A stretch of 64,000 nt of DNA, taken from assembly GCA_023251515.1 (NCBI GenBank), contig JAHEYQ010000003.1:60319-124318 (forward strand). The letters are read 5' to 3'. The DNA is from Bacteroidales bacterium. GTDB lineage: Bacteria; Bacteroidota; Bacteroidia; Bacteroidales; JACABE01. Both the position numbers and the translations under genes were made by a program. The notes beneath the pieces are model-generated. The model did no database searches and had not been told where the DNA came from. It was given only the letters and a program-made list of their open reading frames with translations. Position 1 is the stretch's first letter, and every line of letters begins with the position of its first letter. Shown here in pieces: positions 7,769-16,493 of this stretch.

Positions 7769-8305
7769 TAATTGTTTTCAATTATTTCAATTTATCATTT
7801 CCTTGTTGAGCTTTTACAACAAAACAGCTCTTTTGATTTTTTTAGCATTGTCTTTTGTGTCTGCAAAAAATCAAATGTACTTATTATGCGGTTGACTCTT
7901 TCTTTGTATGCAGCCCAACTTATTTCCTGCTTCACCTTTGTGGTGAGCTATTTATTATTTTGGTATAGACTGCTACACCTTTTGTTTATTTTTTTCTGCA
8001 AATATACATTAATATTTAAAAAAACAATAACACAGGCAAAAATGCAGAGGTATTGTTTTGTTTTTCCAACTTTTATATTTTCAAAGCAATTTCTGGTTAA
8101 ATGTTCAACCGACATAAACTTGTTTTGTGCAAAATGCCGATGCAAAAAATCAAAGTCTGTTTAAATAATATGGCTGTAAAAATTGTCATAATTGTTTACC
8201 GATTCAGAAAATAAGCAGTTTAAGCTTGAGTAGTGCCATCGTTTACAAAGCAAACAGGAAATGACAAACGAACACTCCGAAGCACATTCTGCAACAGTTA
8301 AAAGG
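7769..8305. other. Noncoding stretch between membrane-protein gene and 42-bp array
   Basis: This 537-nt AT-rich stretch contains 38-bp repeat copy B at 7913-7950. Frames are open on both strands but give low-complexity Phe/Cys/Leu-rich translations without a plausible start context, so I call no gene here. It presumably includes the promoter of the minus-strand membrane-protein gene, though I see no convincing -7/-33 pair. Confidence 0.5.
7913..7950. repeat. 38-bp direct repeat, copy B
   Basis: It is the second copy of the 6832-6869 sequence in the same orientation. Minus-strand core is GTTGGGC, and the TCACC/GGTGA stem is perfect in this copy. Confidence 0.7.
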
Positions 8306-8683
8306 GCATCCGAAAAATCTTTTGCTCATTGCTCAGTTTTGAAATGGGCATCCGAAAAATGTTTTGCCTATTGTACGGTTTTGAATTGAGCATCCGAAAA
8401 ATGTTTTGCCTATTGTACGGTTTTGAAATGGGCTTCGCAAAAATGTTTTGCCCATTGTTCAGTTTTGAAATGAGCATCCGAAAAATCTTTTGCTCATTGC
8501 TCAGTTTTGAAATGGGCATCCGAAAAATCTTTTGCTCATTGTTCGGTTTTGAAATGGGCAACCGAAAAATCTTTTGCTCATTGTTCGGTTTTGAAATGGG
8601 CATCCGAAAAATCTTTTGCCCATTGCTCAGTTTTGAAATGAGCTCCGCAAAATGTTTTGCCTGATTTGAGTTTGTTCTTATTA
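8306..8683. repeat. Tandem array of nine 42-bp repeats
   Basis: Units begin at 8306, 8348, 8390, 8432, 8474, 8516, 8558, 8600 and 8642, exactly 42 bp apart. Each has the form ATGRGCATCCGAAAAAT, then TTTTGCYCATT, then a CGGTTTTGAA-like tail. The ends of the first half pair with the second half (ATGAGCA with TGCTCAT, ATGGGCA with TGCCCAT) and change together between copies, so a hairpin seems to be conserved. Because 42 is a multiple of 3, long frames stay open on both strands; I do not regard them as genes. The array lies 104 nt past the stop of the TetM-like gene. Confidence 0.9.
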
Positions 8684-8786
8684 TAAACACAAAGATTTAT
8701 GCTAAGATGGAAAGAAAAATCCCTGACTTCGGTCTGGCAAGCGTTTAAAACTGAGTTAAACTTCAGTTTTTACAATCAAAAGAATT

Positions 8787-10745
8787 CTATTGCAAAGCTT
8801 TGCGGGCTTTAAGTATATATTTTGCTGTATCCAACGGGCTTATTCCTTTATACTCCCTTACAACGCCCTGTTCATCAGTACAAGGCTGATATCCGTGAAA
8901 ATGGGTTGATATTTTGGCTTTTCCGCCCGAGCGGGAACTTAGTTTAACCGAATAATCTAAAGATGTGGCAACGGGCAATAGTCCGGTGAGGATAAATTTT
9001 CTGTTTTCGAGATTGGGGCTGTTGAAACTTCCCCGCATTTGAGTTATATCGCTGGTAACAGCACCCAGTAAATCGTCGGGTGCCGAAATTCTGAAAGCAT
9101 TTAAGGGTTCCAGCAAGGTGGTTCCGGTATTTTGCAATCCGTTCATAATGCCCATTGGGGTAGCCACTACAAAATCGCCGGGGCGTGAGTGCATTACATG
9201 ATCTTCGCCCTCTATAAGTGTGATTTTTATATCGGTAACTTCCCATCCCTTAATGCCTTGTTTGAGTGCCTGCGGAATGCTACGCTCCACTTCGTTCTGA
9301 TATTTTTGCTGTATGTTGTTTACCCCTAAACTGCTTTTATAAATTACTCCACTACCCAAGGGAGCAGGTTCTAACAGAAATTTCATAATTGCCCAACAGG
9401 GTTTTGGCATCCAGTATTGCACAAAACCTTCGCCGCTTGTGGTTGGCGTTTCCTTATATATAACTGTAGGATTTTCGAAGCTTGCTTTTATACCAAAGCG
9501 GTCGAGAAGGATGCGTTCGAGAATTTCTATCTGAATCCAGCCCATGATTTTTACATTCAGCTCGCGTTCTTCTTTAAGCCAGTCTAATGCCAATGCAGGG
9601 TCTTCGGCACTTAATTCGGTAAGTGCTGCTGCCAATGCCGGATAATCGGTTTCTTTTGCTGCTTTTACCTGTACGGTAATTAAGGGTTGTTGTATTTGTG
9701 TATAAGAACGTATTCCGTTGGTATTTTCGCCCAGAACATCTCCAACTTCGGCATCCGTCAAACCACAAATTCCGGCTATATCGCCGGCATTTACCACACC
9801 CGTATCTTCATATTTAAAAGCAAGTGTTTTTCTTATCTGCGTTACTTTTGATTCGGTTTGGCGGCTTGCATTTTTCACCACTTCTCTGTTGCTTATTTTA
9901 CCTTTAAATACTTTTACATAAGCCAGTTTGCCCATGGTTTTGTCGTAACCTATGCCATAAACCAAGGCTGACAAAGGTGCTGTAATATCATAAGAAGGCG
10001 ATATAAACAACTGAGCAACGGCATCGAGCAAAACATCGCATGCCTGATTGTTTTTGGCCGAACCAAACAATACGGGTATCAGTTTGCAGTTGGCTATCTG
10101 ATTTTTGAGCGCAGATTGCAAAACAGTATAAGTAATTTTCTGATTGCCCAGATACTGCTCAAGTATGGATTCATCGGCATCAGCCAGACATTCTGTAAAA
10201 GTTTCGTCGCAATTATCCTGATTGAAAAGTGGGATAACTTCAGCCTGATTGCTGCCTTCGTTTTCGGTTTTATTGAGCAGAATTATTTTGTTTGTAAGTT
10301 CTTTTCTGATGTCGTTTATCAGTTTTTCAGTATCAGCCCCAATTCTGTCTATCTTGTTGATAAAAATAATGCAAGGTATCTGATTTTGATTCAGTGCTTC
10401 CCAAAGGTTGAGGGTGTGCGATTGAATGCCTTCTACGGCAGAAATTACCAAAACGGCAGCATCTATTATCCTTACAATACGCTCTACATCAGCCGAAAAA
10501 TCGACATGCCCGGGAGTATCTATCAGATTGATCCGGCAACCTTTCCAGTTGAAATAGGTGTGTGCCGAACGTACCGAAATGCCTCTTTCTTTTTCTACAT
10601 TCAGAAAATCGGTAACGGATGTGGCATTATCGACACTGCCGGGCTTTTTGGTAACACCGGCAAGGTAAAGAAAATTTTCGGTGAGGCTGGTTTTGCCGGC
10701 ATCGGCATGTGCCAGTATGGCTATATTTCTGATTTGATTGGTCAT
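8787..10745 (-). CDS. TetM/EF-G-like ribosome-protection family GTPase
   Basis: The 652-residue protein has translation-factor GTPase architecture: P loop AHADAGKT at residues 12-19, switch-type ERGISVRSA near 53, DTPGHVDF near 76 and NKID near 130, followed by EF-G-like domains. Length and N-terminus fit the TetM/TetO/TetQ ribosomal-protection group better than EF-G (about 700 residues), and the region after 430 has the equivalent of the TetM C-terminal domain. The sequence is well diverged from the TetM I remember, so resistance to tetracycline cannot be assumed; chromosomal members of this family in Bacteroidota have unknown roles. The LPP20 lipoprotein gene lies 30 nt upstream on the same strand, so they may be co-transcribed. 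Confidence 0.88.
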   Translation of the reverse strand: MTNQIRNIAILAHADAGKTSLTENFLYLAGVTKKPGSVDNATSVTDFLNVEKERGISVRSAHTYFNWKGCRINLIDTPGHVDFSADVERIVRIIDAAVLVISAVEGIQSHTLNLWEALNQNQIPCIIFINKIDRIGADTEKLINDIRKELTNKIILLNKTENEGSNQAEVIPLFNQDNCDETFTECLADADESILEQYLGNQKITYTVLQSALKNQIANCKLIPVLFGSAKNNQACDVLLDAVAQLFISPSYDITAPLSALVYGIGYDKTMGKLAYVKVFKGKISNREVVKNASRQTESKVTQIRKTLAFKYEDTGVVNAGDIAGICGLTDAEVGDVLGENTNGIRSYTQIQQPLITVQVKAAKETDYPALAAALTELSAEDPALALDWLKEERELNVKIMGWIQIEILERILLDRFGIKASFENPTVIYKETPTTSGEGFVQYWMPKPCWAIMKFLLEPAPLGSGVIYKSSLGVNNIQQKYQNEVERSIPQALKQGIKGWEVTDIKITLIEGEDHVMHSRPGDFVVATPMGIMNGLQNTGTTLLEPLNAFRISAPDDLLGAVTSDITQMRGSFNSPNLENRKFILTGLLPVATSLDYSVKLSSRSGGKAKISTHFHGYQPCTDEQGVVREYKGISPLDTAKYILKARKALQ

Positions 10746-10775
10746 TATTGGCTGGCTATCGTATGATTTTGGAGT

Positions 10776-12176
10776 TTAGAATTCGATATTATTCATTTCG
10801 GGTATAATTTCGGAACTTATTTTTTGCAAAGCTTTTTGCTGGGCATCTTTAAGGGCGTTTTCGTAATCGCGTATCTGCATGCCCTTTAAGCTGGTGAATC
10901 CATTGCTGAATATTTCGGATTCGGTTTTATTATCTGTAATTGATATTTCGCAATCGACATATACCAGATACAAATCGTTTTTTTCGAGATAGGCTCCTTT
11001 GCTGGTGCGACTCGAAATACGAACAGTTACATCGGCTTTTTCTTTATTATCGGTAAACGAAAACATTTTTTCGGATAGTTCTTTTTTAAATCCATTGCCA
11101 ATGGTTTTGCGTTTCGACAGGCTGTCAAAATCCCATTCTTCCATTATCATAAAGGCTTTTTTGCCTTCTACTTCTACCATTATTTTGCAACTGGGCAAAT
11201 TGCTTTCGAATGCAAAAAGCTGGCGGCTGAAGTTGTCTTTTTCAATATCTCCCATCATGGTTTCTACATCCAGTGCGGCTTTTATCTGCTGCAATTTTCC
11301 TTTGTTGGTAACTTTGGCTGTTGACAAAATGGCTTCGCCTTTCTGATTACTGATGATAAGTTCGTTGAGCGAGCTTTTGCCTTTTGCAAAGCTGAATCGC
11401 AAAGGCAGATTGCTAACGGGTGTGGAAATGCCCGACTTGCGACAACTTGCATTTACTACAATATTCTGATTGATGGGTGTCGATAGGCTCACGAAAAGCT
11501 TTTCGGGTTCGGGTTTGAGGTTTATATTTTTGAGTATCGACTGCACCGAATTGTAAATTTCGCTACCCAGATTGATACTGCCTTTGGTGGGCGAAAATAT
11601 ACTGAGGTCGTCTGCCAGATTTTTTTTGATAACATCAAAAGCCTTCAGGTAAAAAATGATGGCGTTGCTGTAATCGGTATTTTCTTCGTATTCAATGGCA
11701 TTTTCATAAAAAGCAAGTGCACGTTTTTTGATATCGTCGAGTTTTTTGGCTTTGAGGGCAGCATAAGTTTTTTTCGATAGTTTGTAAAAAACCCAGTATT
11801 CGTAATCGTTGCCCCATGAAGCAGAAAGTTCGTAGCCTTCGAGGTTTTCTTTTATAGAAGTATTGGTATAGGTTTTAAATTCTTCTTTGAGTTCGCTGCG
11901 ATTGTCGAACTGATAAAGCATCGAATTGCCCGAAACCTGTATGGATATTTCCGAAACCAGATCGTTGAGGGCATTGTTACGGGCAATGGAGATGTAATTA
12001 TCGCTTTGTCCGGTTTTTTTTGCCATACCAACACCTATGTAATATTCGGGAATTATGGGGCGACTGCCAACCCATGCAGGCATTTCGTTTTCGGATTTTT
12101 GCACCACTACTTCGGGCGTGCGACACGAAAAAAGCATGGCAAGAACGATGATTTTAAAAAGTATAATTTTCTTCAT
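10776..12176 (-). CDS. LPP20-type outer-membrane lipoprotein
   Basis: The 466-residue product has a lipoprotein signal peptide with lipobox LFSC (Cys18). It then carries the LPP20-family start (PAWVGSRPIIPEYYIGVGMAKK, followed by ARNNALNDLVSEISIQVSG), which is shared with Helicobacter LPP20 and related proteins. The middle part (residues 140-185) has a short TPR-like helical pair (ALAFYENAIEYEENTDYSNAIIFYLKAFD). The C-terminal half is beta-rich and not recognised. It is probably a periplasm-facing outer-membrane lipoprotein of unknown function. It precedes the TetM-like gene by 30 nt. Confidence 0.85.
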   Translation of the reverse strand: MKKIILFKIIVLAMLFSCRTPEVVVQKSENEMPAWVGSRPIIPEYYIGVGMAKKTGQSDNYISIARNNALNDLVSEISIQVSGNSMLYQFDNRSELKEEFKTYTNTSIKENLEGYELSASWGNDYEYWVFYKLSKKTYAALKAKKLDDIKKRALAFYENAIEYEENTDYSNAIIFYLKAFDVIKKNLADDLSIFSPTKGSINLGSEIYNSVQSILKNINLKPEPEKLFVSLSTPINQNIVVNASCRKSGISTPVSNLPLRFSFAKGKSSLNELIISNQKGEAILSTAKVTNKGKLQQIKAALDVETMMGDIEKDNFSRQLFAFESNLPSCKIMVEVEGKKAFMIMEEWDFDSLSKRKTIGNGFKKELSEKMFSFTDNKEKADVTVRISSRTSKGAYLEKNDLYLVYVDCEISITDNKTESEIFSNGFTSLKGMQIRDYENALKDAQQKALQKISSEIIPEMNNIEF

Positions 12177-12521
12177 ATTTTCAGTTTTTATAGTTTTAAC
12201 ACTTTAGTTCACAATCTATTTATAACATACATAAAAAAACTGCTGCTATCGGTAAAAATATTTTTCAAATGTATAAATTTATTTTCAAAAACAATGCCAA
12301 AGTTTAAAATGAAAAAAAGTTTTTTGCTTATTAAAAAGAGCCAAAAGTTATTTTCCGTATTTAAACCGAATGATTTTTGTAGTAAATGAAATCTCAACTT
12401 ACTGCTAAATTTGTACCATACGATTCTTAGCATTACTACTAAGCTATATAACCTTGATAAAGCATTTTCATTTAATAAATCCTCAAATCTCCAAATCCCA
12501 AAAATTTTGTATTTTTGCAGC
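12177..12521. other. AT-rich divergent intergenic region
   Basis: The 345 nt lie between divergent genes. On the plus strand there are TAAATTTG at 12406-12413 and TATTTTTG at 12510-12517, either of which could drive glyS. I saw no convincing promoter for the minus-strand lipoprotein gene and no small gene or structured RNA. Confidence 0.5.
12510..12517 (+). promoter_or_regulatory. -7 box TATTTTTG immediately before glyS
   Basis: It matches TAnnTTTG and ends only 4 nt before the glyS ATG, which would give a leaderless or nearly leaderless mRNA. A second match at 12406-12413 would give a leader of about 100 nt. Confidence 0.4.
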
Positions 12522-14045
12522 ATGGCAAATAACGAAGACATTTTCAAAAAAATAATAGCTCATGCCAAGGAGTATGGGTTTATTTTTCCGTCGAGCGAGA
12601 TATATGACGGAATGGCAGCCGTTTACGATTACGGACAAAACGGAGTAGAACTCAAAAACAACATCAAATCATACTGGTGGAAATCGATGGTGCAATACCA
12701 CGAAAATATTGTAGGTATTGATACTGCAATATTTATGCACCCTACCATCTGGAAAGCTTCCGGCCACGTAGATGCTTTCAACGACCCTTTGATTGATAAC
12801 AAAGATTCAAAAAAACGCTATCGTGCCGATGTTCTGGTTGAAGATTTTGTTGCCAAAATTCAGGATAAAATCAATAAGGAAGTTGAAAAAGCAGCCAAAC
12901 GCTTTGGCGAAACATTTGACGAACAGCAATATCTGAGCACCAATCCACGCGTGATGGAATATCAGCAAAAGATAGAAACTATCAACAAACGTTTTTATAC
13001 TTCGTTAGAAAAGAATGATTTAGCCGATGTAAAAGCCCTAATTGAAGAACTTGGAATTGTTTGTCCTATTTCAGGCACCCGCAACTGGACCGATGTTCGG
13101 CAGTTTAACCTGATGTTTGCTACCCAAATGGGCTCAGTAAGCGAAGATTCAGGTCAGGTTTACCTTCGCCCCGAAACTGCTCAGGGAATTTTTGTTAACT
13201 TTCTCAATGTACAGAAATCTGGTAGAATGAAAATTCCTTTTGGAATTGCACAGATCGGAAAAGCATTCAGGAATGAGATAGTTGCACGTCAGTTTATCTT
13301 CCGTATGCGCGAATTTGAACAAATGGAAATGCAGTTTTTTGTTCGTCCGGGCGAAGATTTAAAATGGTTTGAATATTGGAAACAAGAACGTATCAAATGG
13401 CATCTTTCATTAGGAATTTCTGAAAAGAAATATCATTTCCACGATCACGAAAAACTTGCACATTATGCCAATGCAGCAACTGATATAGAGTTTGAATTTC
13501 CGTTTGGATTTAAGGAATTGGAAGGAATTCACTCCCGTACCGATTTCGATCTGAATGCACATCAGAAATTCTCAGGTAAAAAACTACAATATTTCGATCC
13601 TGAATTAAATGAAAGCTATGTGCCTTATGTAATCGAAACTTCAATTGGTTTAGACAGAACTTTCCTTGCTGTACTTAGTTATGCTTTTAAAGAAGAAAAG
13701 CTCGAAGATGGCAGCGAACGTGTAGTTTTGAATTTGCCTCCGGTATTAGCTCCATATAAAGTAGCCGTTTTACCATTGGTTGCAAAAGATAATCTTCCCG
13801 AAAAAGCCCGTGAAATCATGGATTCACTTAAGTCAGATTTTATGTGTACCTATGAAGAAAAAGATTCCATCGGTCGCCGTTACCGTCGTCAGGATGCAAT
13901 TGGAACGCCATATTGTATAACTATTGATAACCAAACAATAGAAGATAATACCGTTACCATCCGCGATCGCGATACCATGCAGCAGGAAAGAATTTCAATT
14001 GATAAAATTGCAGAAATTGTAAACCGAAAAATCAAAGGAAATTAA
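12522..14045 (+). CDS. glyS: Glycyl-tRNA synthetase, eukaryote/archaea-like alpha2 type
   Basis: The 507-residue class II synthetase charges tRNA-Gly. The sequence shows the single-chain alpha2 form: GMAAVYDYGQNGVELKNNIKSYWW near the start, motif 2 region FRNEIVARQFIFRMREFEQMEMQFFV, motif 3 with SIGLDRTFLAVL, and a C-terminal anticodon-binding domain (LAPYKVAVLPLV, then GRRYRRQDAIGTPYCITID). ATG 12522 is chosen because it gives the family N-terminus MANNEDIFKKIIAHAKEYGF; the frame is open 37 codons further upstream without family similarity. It converges on the SPOR-protein gene across a shared hairpin terminator. Confidence 0.96.
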   Translation: MANNEDIFKKIIAHAKEYGFIFPSSEIYDGMAAVYDYGQNGVELKNNIKSYWWKSMVQYHENIVGIDTAIFMHPTIWKASGHVDAFNDPLIDNKDSKKRYRADVLVEDFVAKIQDKINKEVEKAAKRFGETFDEQQYLSTNPRVMEYQQKIETINKRFYTSLEKNDLADVKALIEELGIVCPISGTRNWTDVRQFNLMFATQMGSVSEDSGQVYLRPETAQGIFVNFLNVQKSGRMKIPFGIAQIGKAFRNEIVARQFIFRMREFEQMEMQFFVRPGEDLKWFEYWKQERIKWHLSLGISEKKYHFHDHEKLAHYANAATDIEFEFPFGFKELEGIHSRTDFDLNAHQKFSGKKLQYFDPELNESYVPYVIETSIGLDRTFLAVLSYAFKEEKLEDGSERVVLNLPPVLAPYKVAVLPLVAKDNLPEKAREIMDSLKSDFMCTYEEKDSIGRRYRRQDAIGTPYCITIDNQTIEDNTVTIRDRDTMQQERISIDKIAEIVNRKIKGN

Positions 14046-14068
14046 TAATTTTCAATATGTTATAAGAA

Positions 14069-14103
14069 GGGTTTATTTGCAGAAAGCAGATAAACCTTTT
14101 TTT
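14069..14103. terminator. Bidirectional terminator between glyS and SPOR gene
   Basis: GGGTTTATTTGC (14069-14080) pairs with GCAGATAAACCT (14085-14096) with two wobbles and a 4-nt loop, followed by a T tract. It lies between two converging genes. Confidence 0.75.
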
Positions 14104-15550
14104 ATTTCAATAAACTTTTTGCTTCATTTAAGCTAATTAATTTGCCATCTTTAATTGCAATTAAAAATGCGCCATTTACGCCAAAATCATTCGTTATCTG
14201 TTTCTTATGGTTGTTGGCATCTTCAAAATTATCAAATTCGCCAACAGCATATTTATACATATTTCCGTTCGGAATAATATAAATTTTCTCAGCAATACCA
14301 AACTTTTGTCTGTAAAGTGCTTCCGAATTACTATCGGGTGCACCTGCAATCTGAACTCTTAAAATAAGCTTATCTGAATTGGTTGTTGCTGAATTAATTA
14401 TAGGTTGAAAATTAGTTTTTGAAACTGTATCATTATGAATGCTATCCTTTTTAATTTGAATTTTTGTTGTTGAATCAGCTTGCATCAATATTGCTTTTTG
14501 GTTTGCTTTGTTCAAAGAATCCATATCAATAATAGTTACTTTGGTAGTAATATGTCCACTTCCTTTTTTGCTGTTTTTATCGGATTTTATAAAAGAAGTA
14601 GCTGCAACAGTATCAGCAAATTTAGAGATTTTTACAGGTGCATAAAAGTTAGTTGTGTCAACTTTAAGATCCTCGTATGTAGTGTTAAATGTCTTTAATT
14701 GATCTTTTAATGCATTATAGTTCGATTTGAATTCTTCAGTTTCTTTAGCTTTTGTCTGACTAAAACTTTGTTTTCTAAAAGTTTCTTTGCTGTTGAGGCA
14801 ATTTGTAATAAAGTCATTAAAATCATCAAAATCAGCTTCATAATAATATTTGCTAAATAAATCTTTCTGAATATTAGGTTGCAGATAATATTCATATAAA
14901 GCTTTTTTAGAGTAAGTTCTGTAAAGTTTGAAAAGCACTTTTTCATCTTCATCTTTTTTAACCAGATAAATTGAAAAAATTAAGTTGGAAGTATTTTTAT
15001 TAATTCCCTGATTTGTTTTAATAATATTTTCTGATACAATGTTTTCTATACTCAGTTTTTCTTTATCGAGATTGATAATTCCACTGCAATAAACATCCAG
15101 ACTAACAGAAAATGGTTTTCCCATCATCGAAATATCAGGAATCAGATTTCTGAGTTTATCTTTTTCAAAAACATAGTAAGAAGCTAATTTTCTGGTTTTC
15201 CAATTAGATTTTAGTGTTGGGAATTCATAATATCCATCAATTGATTTTACAATCATTAAAGCATAACTTTTCTTTTTAAATTCAATTAATTTCAATTCAA
15301 TTGAGGAAAAATTTTCTTTTCCAAATTTGTATTCTTCAGATTTTGATGGTATTACAGTTTTGTCATTTGGAATTTTATTGTGAGCACTTACCCATTCGCC
15401 ATTATTTTGAAGTAGCCATCCTTTTGCATTGTTTAATTTTGATATGGTGTCTGAAAATTGAGGTAGGGCAATAGTTATTGAGTCCAAAACCTGAGCATTG
15501 GCTAAAGTGGTAAATAATAATGCAATAAGTATGAAAAAATATTTTCTCAT
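14102..15550 (-). CDS. Secreted SPOR-domain protein
   Basis: The 482-residue product has a signal peptide (MRKYFFILIALLFTTLANAQ), a long unrecognised body and a C-terminal SPOR domain at about residues 395-475 (LRVQIAGAPDSNSEALYRQKFG, then YKYAVGEFDNFEDANNHKKQI and GVNGAFLIAIKDGK). SPOR domains bind denuded peptidoglycan glycan strands, often at division sites. Placement in the periplasm and association with the cell wall are therefore likely; the body gives no clue to activity. A TAGGTTTG box on the minus strand at 15574-15581 probably supplies its promoter. Confidence 0.88.
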   Translation of the reverse strand: MRKYFFILIALLFTTLANAQVLDSITIALPQFSDTISKLNNAKGWLLQNNGEWVSAHNKIPNDKTVIPSKSEEYKFGKENFSSIELKLIEFKKKSYALMIVKSIDGYYEFPTLKSNWKTRKLASYYVFEKDKLRNLIPDISMMGKPFSVSLDVYCSGIINLDKEKLSIENIVSENIIKTNQGINKNTSNLIFSIYLVKKDEDEKVLFKLYRTYSKKALYEYYLQPNIQKDLFSKYYYEADFDDFNDFITNCLNSKETFRKQSFSQTKAKETEEFKSNYNALKDQLKTFNTTYEDLKVDTTNFYAPVKISKFADTVAATSFIKSDKNSKKGSGHITTKVTIIDMDSLNKANQKAILMQADSTTKIQIKKDSIHNDTVSKTNFQPIINSATTNSDKLILRVQIAGAPDSNSEALYRQKFGIAEKIYIIPNGNMYKYAVGEFDNFEDANNHKKQITNDFGVNGAFLIAIKDGKLISLNEAKSLLK

Positions 15551-15573
15551 CAGGTTATAATATTCTCAAACTA

Positions 15574-15581
15574 CAAACCTA
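15574..15581 (-). promoter_or_regulatory. -7 box TAGGTTTG for the SPOR gene
   Basis: It matches TAnnTTTG on the minus strand 23 nt upstream of the start at 15550. The same TAGGTTTG variant recurs before the genes starting at 42867 and 56372. Confidence 0.5.
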
Positions 15582-15701
15582 CAAATTATTTTACAAAAAA
15601 ACACGGTTTTTTTTATAAAATAACTAACAGATAGATAAATAAATAATACGAATTTTATTTGTTTTGGTTTCTTATTATAATAATTTGTAATTATCAGTAA
15701 T

Positions 15702-16460
15702 TTATTTGTTTATGTCAAAATCATTAATGGTTTTTAATAATAATTGAGTAACGTTATTCACATTTTTATTAAAAACAGCCATTACACTTTCCCAAGAAAC
15801 AGCTTCAGTATCGGTTTTCCAGCAGTCATAATCTGTACTTAATGCAATTGCAGCATAAGGAATTTTTGCTTCATTTGCTAAAATTGCTTCCGGAGCTGTG
15901 CTCATATTTATCAGATCAGCTCCCCATTGAATAAACATTTTCGATTCTGCTCTTGTTGAAAATCTTGGTCCTTCAATTGTTATAATTGTTCCTTTGCTGT
16001 GGATATTGAAATTCAGAGATCTGGCACTTTTTAATATGATATTCCTCAGATTTTCATCAAAAGGATCTGCCATTTGTGTATGATTTATTTCCCCATTTTC
16101 AAAATTATCGAAAAATGTAATTGAACGATGACGCGTGAAATCTATAAATTGATCAGGTACAACCATATGACCAGGCTCAATTTCTTCCTTTAAACTACCA
16201 CTTGCAGTGGTTGCAATTATATGAGTGCAGCCAGATTCTTTCAAAGCCATAATATTAGCTCTGTTATTTACTTGAGTAGGTGGGATGCTGTGATTTCGAC
16301 CATGTCGGGAAATAATTGCAATTTCAATTTCGTTGATTTTCCCTGTAATTAAAGGCGAACTTGGAGAACCATATTTGGTTTCAACTTCTATAATTTGATG
16401 GTCTTTGAAAAAATTCAATTTTTCAAGTCCCGAACCACCTATAATTCCTAATTTAATCAT
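15702..16460 (-). CDS. mtnP: S-methyl-5'-thioadenosine phosphorylase
   Basis: The 252-residue protein belongs to the PNP/MTAP family and releases adenine from methylthioadenosine, a by-product of polyamine and related syntheses. The N-terminal phosphate site (GIIGGSGLE), the RHGRNHSIPPTQVNNRANI region, the purine site EGPRFSTRAES and INMSTAPEAILANEA are all present. STDYDCWK near residue 213 is the MTAP-type signature, where purine nucleoside phosphorylases have other residues. A -7 box TAATTTTG on the minus strand at 16486-16493 overlaps the stop of the preceding hydrolase gene, so it may have its own promoter as well as read-through. Confidence 0.92.
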   Translation of the reverse strand: MIKLGIIGGSGLEKLNFFKDHQIIEVETKYGSPSSPLITGKINEIEIAIISRHGRNHSIPPTQVNNRANIMALKESGCTHIIATTASGSLKEEIEPGHMVVPDQFIDFTRHRSITFFDNFENGEINHTQMADPFDENLRNIILKSARSLNFNIHSKGTIITIEGPRFSTRAESKMFIQWGADLINMSTAPEAILANEAKIPYAAIALSTDYDCWKTDTEAVSWESVMAVFNKNVNNVTQLLLKTINDFDINK

Positions 16461-16485
16461 TATGTAATATTTTTTAAAATGATTT

Positions 16486-16493
16486 CAAAATTA
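16486..16493 (-). promoter_or_regulatory. -7 box TAATTTTG for mtnP
   Basis: It is a minus-strand match to TAnnTTTG, 25 nt upstream of the mtnP start and overlapping the stop codon of the upstream hydrolase gene. Confidence 0.4.

Noticed and set aside
7772..8164. Open frame of 130 codons, plus strand
   Set aside because: Low-complexity Phe/Leu/Cys translation of AT-rich DNA, overlapping the 38-bp repeat, without promoter or start context.
8306..8683. CRISPR array
   Set aside because: Units adjoin directly with no variable spacers; similarity runs across the whole 42-bp unit.
8298..8690. Open frames on both strands through the 42-bp array, giving 14-residue repeat peptides
   Set aside because: The period is a multiple of 3, so an open frame in one copy stays open in all. 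Both strands are open, differences between copies preserve base pairing rather than amino acids, and the sibling arrays (43 and 41 bp) cannot be coding.
10116..10766. Long plus-strand open frame opposite the TetM-like gene
   Set aside because: It is the antisense shadow of a clear GTPase gene; the translation resembles no protein and covers conserved GTPase codons.
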